A stretch of 37,464 nucleotides of DNA, from positions 1-37,464 of the forward strand of contig SCUU01000102.1 in the NCBI GenBank assembly GCA_004297065.1, read 5' to 3'. Both the position numbers and the translations under genes were made by a program. The first letter of the stretch is position 1. Each line of letters begins with the position of its first letter. A model generated the notes under the pieces. It was given only the letters and a program-made list of their open reading frames with translations. It was not told the origin of the DNA and did no database searches. Below are positions 33,478 to 37,464 of this stretch, piece by piece. This stretch comes from Gallionellaceae bacterium. GTDB taxonomy: Bacteria > Pseudomonadota > Gammaproteobacteria > Burkholderiales > Gallionellaceae.

Positions 33478-34866
33478 TTAGGCGGCTTTGTTGTTTTGCA
33501 GGAAGCGCGTTACGTGGCGGTCGGCTTTGGTGGAATGGGAGGAGAACCAGTCGAGCAGGAGTAGCCCGATGCGGAACGAGAGGTAGCGCGGATCGTCGAT
33601 GCCGGCCAAGGTCTTTTTTTCCAGTTCCTGGAAGTTTTCGATGAAGCGCTTATGTTCTTGCAAGTGGCTTTCGGTGAAGGGGTAATGGTGTTGTTGCATC
33701 AGCTCTTCTTCGATGCGGAAGATGTTTTGGGTGTGCTCGGTGAGGAAGGAAAAGATGTCGCGAAAGCTGGCGGTGTTGCCTTGTTTGACCTGCGAGGTGA
33801 AGACGTTGATCTGGTCGAACAGTTTGCGGTGTGCGTCGTCGAGCGGAGCGAGACCGGTGAGGAATTCGTCTTTCCAGACCAGGCCGATGTCGAGTTCGCC
33901 CGTGCTCAGGTGGTGTCCGGTGGCTTGGTATTCGTAGCAACGTTCGAGATAGATGAGGGCGGGGAAGTCGTTCGGCGCCATTTCTACGCATTTCTTGAGC
34001 AGCCCGATGGCGCGCGGGATGTCTTGCAGGTGGTAGAAGGCGATGGCCTCATCGAATAAGGGTTGGCAGGCCAGTTTGCTGTTGCGCAGTTCCGCCGGGT
34101 CGTTGTCGAATACTTCGTAAATGGAGAGCGGTTGCGCTTTGCCTTTGACGCGGATGCGGTCGAGGAAGCGGATGTGGTACCGCTCCGGGTGGGCAAGGTC
34201 GTACAGGGTGTTCTGGCTGATGATGAGCGGCGCGTGGTAGGTTTTGGTGGCTTCTTCCAGCCGCGCGGTCAGGTTGACTGCGTCGCCGATCACGGTACTG
34301 TCCATGCGGTTGGTGCCGCCTACGGTACCTATCATCACCATGCCGGTATTCAGACCGATGCCGATCTGGATGGGGATGTAACCGGCGCGAACGCGCCCCG
34401 CGTTGTAGAAACTCAGGCGTTCCAGCATGGCGACGGCACCGCTCACCGCATCGTCCGCGCCGTGGGCGAACAGCGCCATGATGGCATCTCCGATGTATTT
34501 GTCGATGATGCCGCGATGTTTGCTGATGACCGGCTCCATCTGGCTGAGATAGGAGTTGATGAACTCGAAATTCTCGGTCGGGGTCATCGACTCGGACAAT
34601 GGCGTGAAGTCGCGGATGTCGGAGAACATGATGGTCATCTTGCGCTCGACCTGGTCGCCGAGCTTTACGTCGACGATGCTCTTGACCTCGAGCAGGTTGA
34701 GCAACTGGTGAGGGACCAGACGGCCATAAGCGATCTCGGTTTGCTGGAGCAGGGTCAATGCTTGCTGATGCGCGTAAATGACTTTGTGGAGTATTTCCTG
34801 AAGGCTGTCCGGAGTGGGCGCAACGGGAGCTTGGTCCTTCCCCGCTTGTTGGCTCTCGTCGTTCAT
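33478..34866 (-). CDS. Class III nucleotidyl cyclase fused to a hemerythrin-like domain
   Basis: 462 residues from ATG 34866 (GGAGCGGAGC upstream); the frame is open further 5' but into gph. The cyclase domain lies at about 75-250: Asp83 (MFSDIRDF), Lys123 and Asp127 (DKYIGD), Thr191 in TVIGDAVNLTARLE, Asn198 and Arg202, all consistent with an active adenylate cyclase. A TPR-like stretch (about 268-312) leads to a bacteriohemerythrin domain at about 325-457: His346, Glu386, His401, His405, His444 and Asp449 fit the diiron ligand spacing, but the expected second His is Ile382, with His378 one helical turn earlier. There is no membrane helix, so it is cytosolic. It may couple oxygen, redox or nitric oxide to cAMP. 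It is the third gene after ubiG and gph (50-nt gap). Confidence 0.88.
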   Translation of the reverse strand: MNDESQQAGKDQAPVAPTPDSLQEILHKVIYAHQQALTLLQQTEIAYGRLVPHQLLNLLEVKSIVDVKLGDQVERKMTIMFSDIRDFTPLSESMTPTENFEFINSYLSQMEPVISKHRGIIDKYIGDAIMALFAHGADDAVSGAVAMLERLSFYNAGRVRAGYIPIQIGIGLNTGMVMIGTVGGTNRMDSTVIGDAVNLTARLEEATKTYHAPLIISQNTLYDLAHPERYHIRFLDRIRVKGKAQPLSIYEVFDNDPAELRNSKLACQPLFDEAIAFYHLQDIPRAIGLLKKCVEMAPNDFPALIYLERCYEYQATGHHLSTGELDIGLVWKDEFLTGLAPLDDAHRKLFDQINVFTSQVKQGNTASFRDIFSFLTEHTQNIFRIEEELMQQHHYPFTESHLQEHKRFIENFQELEKKTLAGIDDPRYLSFRIGLLLLDWFSSHSTKADRHVTRFLQNNKAA

Positions 34867-34916
34867 GCTCCGCTCCAGAAATATTTTCTTGTTGTGGCAA
34901 AAATGGTACCGCCCGA

Positions 34917-35570
34917 TTACGCTTCCATGTAACGCAACAATTCGAGCGGGGTCCGCACGGCTCCTGCCGCCCGCCAGGTGGAAAGCTCGGCTTGCGGGTC
35001 GATGTAGCCATATCGGGCGATGATACCGCGCATATTGGCCGCATTGGCGGCTTCCATGTCGCGTTTGTCGTCGCCCAGATACAGGCAATGTTCGGGGGTT
35101 ACGCCTATCGCTCGGGCCGCATGCAACATGGGCAGCGGATGCGGCTTGGCGTGGGCGCAGGTGTCGCCGCTGACCAGACAGGCGGCACGCTCGGCATAAC
35201 CCAGTGCCTGCATCAGCATCACGGTGAAGCGATGCGGCTTGTTGGTGACGATGCCCCAAGGCAGGCCGCGCTGCTCGATGGCGCTGACCAGTTCGGTCAT
35301 ACCCGCGAACAAAGTGGTGTGGACGCAGATATTGGCGGTGTAGTGCGCGAGGAATTCGAGGCGCAACGCATCGAAGCCGGGGTCTTCCGGCGTGATGCCG
35401 AAAGCCAGGCCCAGCAACCCGGCTGAGCCGTGCGAAGCTTGCGGGCGGATGCTTTCCGGCGGCAACGGCGGCTTGCCGTGCAGTGCAAGCACATGGTTGA
35501 GGGCGGCACCGAGGTCGGGCGCGGTGTCGGCGAAGGTGCCGTCGAGGTCGAACAGGACTGCTTTAATCAC
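34917..35570 (-). CDS. gph: HAD-family phosphoglycolate phosphatase
   Basis: 217 residues. HAD motif I is [12 protein letters not shown] (Asp nucleophile and Asp acid), motif II includes Thr in IVTNKPHR, motif III is Lys in AKPHPLPML, and motif IV is [12 protein letters not shown] helical cap sits between motifs I and II. Gph hydrolyses 2-phosphoglycolate formed during DNA repair or oxygenase activity. The start is GTG 35570, overlapping the ubiG stop by 8 nt, the usual ubiG-gph arrangement of many betaproteobacteria. Typical length. Confidence 0.92.
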   Translation of the reverse strand: MIKAVLFDLDGTFADTAPDLGAALNHVLALHGKPPLPPESIRPQASHGSAGLLGLAFGITPEDPGFDALRLEFLAHYTANICVHTTLFAGMTELVSAIEQRGLPWGIVTNKPHRFTVMLMQALGYAERAACLVSGDTCAHAKPHPLPMLHAARAIGVTPEHCLYLGDDKRDMEAANAANMRGIIARYGYIDPQAELSTWRAAGAVRTPLELLRYMEA

Positions 35571-36258
35571 GGCGACAAGCGATCATGTAATTCACGTCGG
35601 TGTCTTTACCCAGCGAGTAGATTTTGCTGATCGGGTTGTAGCTCATGCCCGTGATGTCGCCGACGCTCAGCCCGACATTGCGGCCCCATTGCGCCAGTTC
35701 GGAAGGTTTGATGAACTTGGCGTAATCGTGCGTGCCGCGCGGCAGCATGTTCAGCACGTATTCCGCACCGATCACGGCCAGCAGATAAGACTTCGCATTG
35801 CGGTTAAGCGTGGAGAAGAACACATGGCCGCCGGGGCGCACGAGCCGGGCGCAGGCGCGCACCACGCTCTGCGGATCGGGCACATGCTCCAGCATCTCCA
35901 TGCAGGTGATCACGTCGAAAGAGGCCGGGCGCTCGGCGGCGAAATCCTCCACCGCGATCTTGCGGTACTCCACCTGCTTGCCGCTTTCCAGCAGATGCAG
36001 CTTGGCGACCTGCAAAGGCTTCTCGCCCAAGTCGATGCCCGTGACCTGCGCGCCCAGTCCGGCCATGCTTTCCGACAAGATGCCGCCGCCGCAGCCCACA
36101 TCCAGCACCGTCTTGCCCGCCAGCGGCGCGATGCGGTCGATGTAGTCCAGACGCAGCGGGTTAATCTCGTGCAACGGCTTGAATTCGCTGTTGGCATCCC
36201 ACCAGCGATGCGCGAGCTGGCTGAATTTTTCGATCTCTATCGGGTCGGCGTTGGACAT
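35563..36258 (-). CDS. ubiG: Ubiquinone biosynthesis O-methyltransferase UbiG
   Basis: 231 residues. It opens [33 protein letters not shown], a strong UbiG signature. The SAM-binding loop is [28 protein letters not shown] is the next acidic motif; [11 protein letters not shown] and [25 protein letters not shown] follow, as expected. The enzyme makes both O-methylations of the ubiquinone ring at the membrane face. It is the first gene of the minus-strand operon with gph and the hemerythrin cyclase. Confidence 0.96.
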   Translation of the reverse strand: MSNADPIEIEKFSQLAHRWWDANSEFKPLHEINPLRLDYIDRIAPLAGKTVLDVGCGGGILSESMAGLGAQVTGIDLGEKPLQVAKLHLLESGKQVEYRKIAVEDFAAERPASFDVITCMEMLEHVPDPQSVVRACARLVRPGGHVFFSTLNRNAKSYLLAVIGAEYVLNMLPRGTHDYAKFIKPSELAQWGRNVGLSVGDITGMSYNPISKIYSLGKDTDVNYMIACRRD

Positions 36259-36317
36259 GAGGTTATTTCGGGAAAGTTAAGAGTGCGCGAATGTAACAAA
36301 ACGCGGGGTAATTAAAA

Positions 36318-36338
36318 AGCCCGTCACGAGGACGGGCT
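36318..36338 (-). terminator. Rho-independent terminator
   Basis: AGCCCGTC and GACGGGCT form a perfect 8-bp stem with loop ACGAG. On the minus strand the stem is followed by TTTTAATTA, so it terminates the Sel1-like gene upstream of ubiG. On the plus strand only GATTTT follows. Confidence 0.88.
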
Positions 36339-36362
36339 GATTTTAATGGTTGCTGCGGTGAT

Positions 36363-37464
36363 TTAGCAGGGGCTCCAGCTTGAAGCATCTTCCCAAATAA
36401 CAGCACCATTCTGGTAAACGGTTTCACCATCCACGCGATCCGTGTTGCCCAAATTATTGCCTCTACCGTCAAATTTCTGGATTCCGCCGATTCGAACTTG
36501 AATCTTGTTGCCATTTGCGCCTTCTGTAAATCCGCGCATCTTGAATGTTCTGGATTCGGCGGCACCGTAGATGTTCTTGCCTGCGTAGTTGTCGACACCA
36601 ATCACACGTTTCTCTGTTCCTGAAAATGAAGTACAAACCGCCTGACCGACTTCTTTAACTTGAGCGAGTTTTCTTGCCTGCTGTTGACGCTCTCGCATTA
36701 ACTGATCGGCTTTGCGGTTGCGTTCGGAAATCAAGTCGTTTAACGCGGCTTGCGCTGCAATGCTGCCTCCTTGAGCGCTTTTTTTCCATAACCGCTCGGC
36801 CTCTGTTTCATTGCTGTAATGATCTTTCTGAAACGCACCAAGTTTGAATAAAGCATCGGCACTTCCAGCTATAGCAGCTTTTTCAAACCATTTTTCTGCA
36901 TCCGTATTAAAGCCGGCTACACCCAAATAAAACAAGCCGCGCTGATATTTTGCATTGGCGTCACCCAGTTCGGCCTGTTGATCGGCGGCCATTTTTTCTT
37001 GTTCGATTTTTTGGCGTATTGCTGCGCCTTTTTGGCGTATTGCTTCGGCCTCCTGCGTTGCCGCTTGCCGGTCTTGCTCGATCATTGTGATTAGTCCGCT
37101 GGACTGAACAATGCTCGACAGGTACTCAGTATCTACTCCGCTGCCTGATAGTCGGAATGAATATTGACCAACAACTAAATTGATTGCCGCAAATGGACTG
37201 GTAAGGGCGTTGGCGACTGTTGCTGTTTTCTTAAATTCAGAGTTGCATAAACCGTAGCCATCTTTTTCACGGCTTCCGGCAACATGAACAAAACAAATAC
37301 CATTGCGATCTCGTCCATCCCTAGCGTCCAAGTAGATGGTATGACCGACCACAGAAACTTGCTCCACATTATCATCCAAAGTATTGCTTGTTTTTGATGC
37401 TTTCCATTGCCCATTATTTTTGATGAGGTAATAAATGGGGCCGCCGCTGCCAATGCTTTCCGAA
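36363..37464 (-). CDS. Sel1-repeat-like protein, 5' end beyond the window
   Basis: At least 366 residues; the reading frame stays open to the window edge, so the true start is outside. The visible N-terminal part contains IYYLIKNNGQWK and VGHTIYLDARDGRDRNGICFVHVAG, a beta-rich domain I do not recognise. A charged helical stretch (about EQDRQAATQEAEAIRQKGAAIRQKIEQEK) leads into two or three Sel1-type repeats (AKYQRGLFYLGVAGFNTDAEKWFEKAAIAGSADALFKLG). A Lys/Arg/Gln-rich helix follows, then a C-terminal beta domain (VCTSFSGTEKRVIGVDNYAGKN to the end WSPC). Sel1 repeats mediate protein interactions, often at the envelope. The gene is AT-richer than ubiG and may be of separate origin. Confidence 0.75.
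   Translation of the reverse strand, partial: SESIGSGGPIYYLIKNNGQWKASKTSNTLDDNVEQVSVVGHTIYLDARDGRDRNGICFVHVAGSREKDGYGLCNSEFKKTATVANALTSPFAAINLVVGQYSFRLSGSGVDTEYLSSIVQSSGLITMIEQDRQAATQEAEAIRQKGAAIRQKIEQEKMAADQQAELGDANAKYQRGLFYLGVAGFNTDAEKWFEKAAIAGSADALFKLGAFQKDHYSNETEAERLWKKSAQGGSIAAQAALNDLISERNRKADQLMRERQQQARKLAQVKEVGQAVCTSFSGTEKRVIGVDNYAGKNIYGAAESRTFKMRGFTEGANGNKIQVRIGGIQKFDGRGNNLGNTDRVDGETVYQNGAVIWEDASSWSPC

Overview
The window looks like chromosomal DNA of a moderately GC-rich Gram-negative bacterium, most likely a betaproteobacterium of the Gallionella/Sideroxydans/Nitrosomonadales kind. This rests on three things: a PilE-FimT-PilV-PilW-PilX-PilY1 operon, a one-piece tmRNA with tag ANDEKYALAA, and ubiG followed by gph. 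The genus is inference.

Layout. 379-7765 (+): type IV pilus minor-pilin operon ending in a large PilY1. 8027-8542: a very highly charged exported protein of unknown role, closed by a strong terminator. 8708-12591: a membrane spermidine-synthase-like/TPR fusion overlapping a ThiO-like FAD oxidase. 12802-12877: tRNA-Thr(CGU). 12918-17182: a MacA-like adaptor, an ABC ATPase and two tandem MacB/FtsX permeases. 17304-18535: an AT-richer two-gene cassette (unknown protein plus DUF1828/DUF1829-like protein), probably acquired. 18610-20739: flavin reductase, small membrane protein and MFS transporter, followed by the frameshifted 3' remnant of an HD-GYP-type gene. 21113-25551: an overlapping cluster of an outer-membrane TPR/beta-barrel protein, a FecR-domain protein and a CHASE2 sensor nucleotidyl cyclase. 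I regard this as the most system-like uncharacterised module here. 25609-27235: a small unknown protein, a MITE-like element with perfect 20-bp inverted repeats, and a cNMP-fold/GGDEF protein on the minus strand.

About 27364-33083 is a decayed island at the 3' end of ssrA (tmRNA). A degenerate copy of the tmRNA T-arm lies at the far edge, and a broken tyrosine integrase sits next to ssrA. Between them are two antitoxin-like genes without toxins, an IS630-type transposase remnant, the tail of a restriction-modification gene, an SMC-like ABC ATPase with a HEPN-like tail, a BRO-N fragment and a DinD-like gene. It reads as a degraded defence island.

33055-36258 (-): ssrA, then further upstream the ubiG-gph-cyclase operon. 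The cyclase carries a C-terminal hemerythrin domain that appears to lack one iron-ligand histidine. The window ends inside a minus-strand Sel1-repeat-like gene.

Second-messenger signalling recurs: two class III cyclases, one GGDEF protein and one HD-GYP remnant lie within about 15 kb, next to a pilus operon of a type often controlled by such messengers. A regulatory link among them is inference only.
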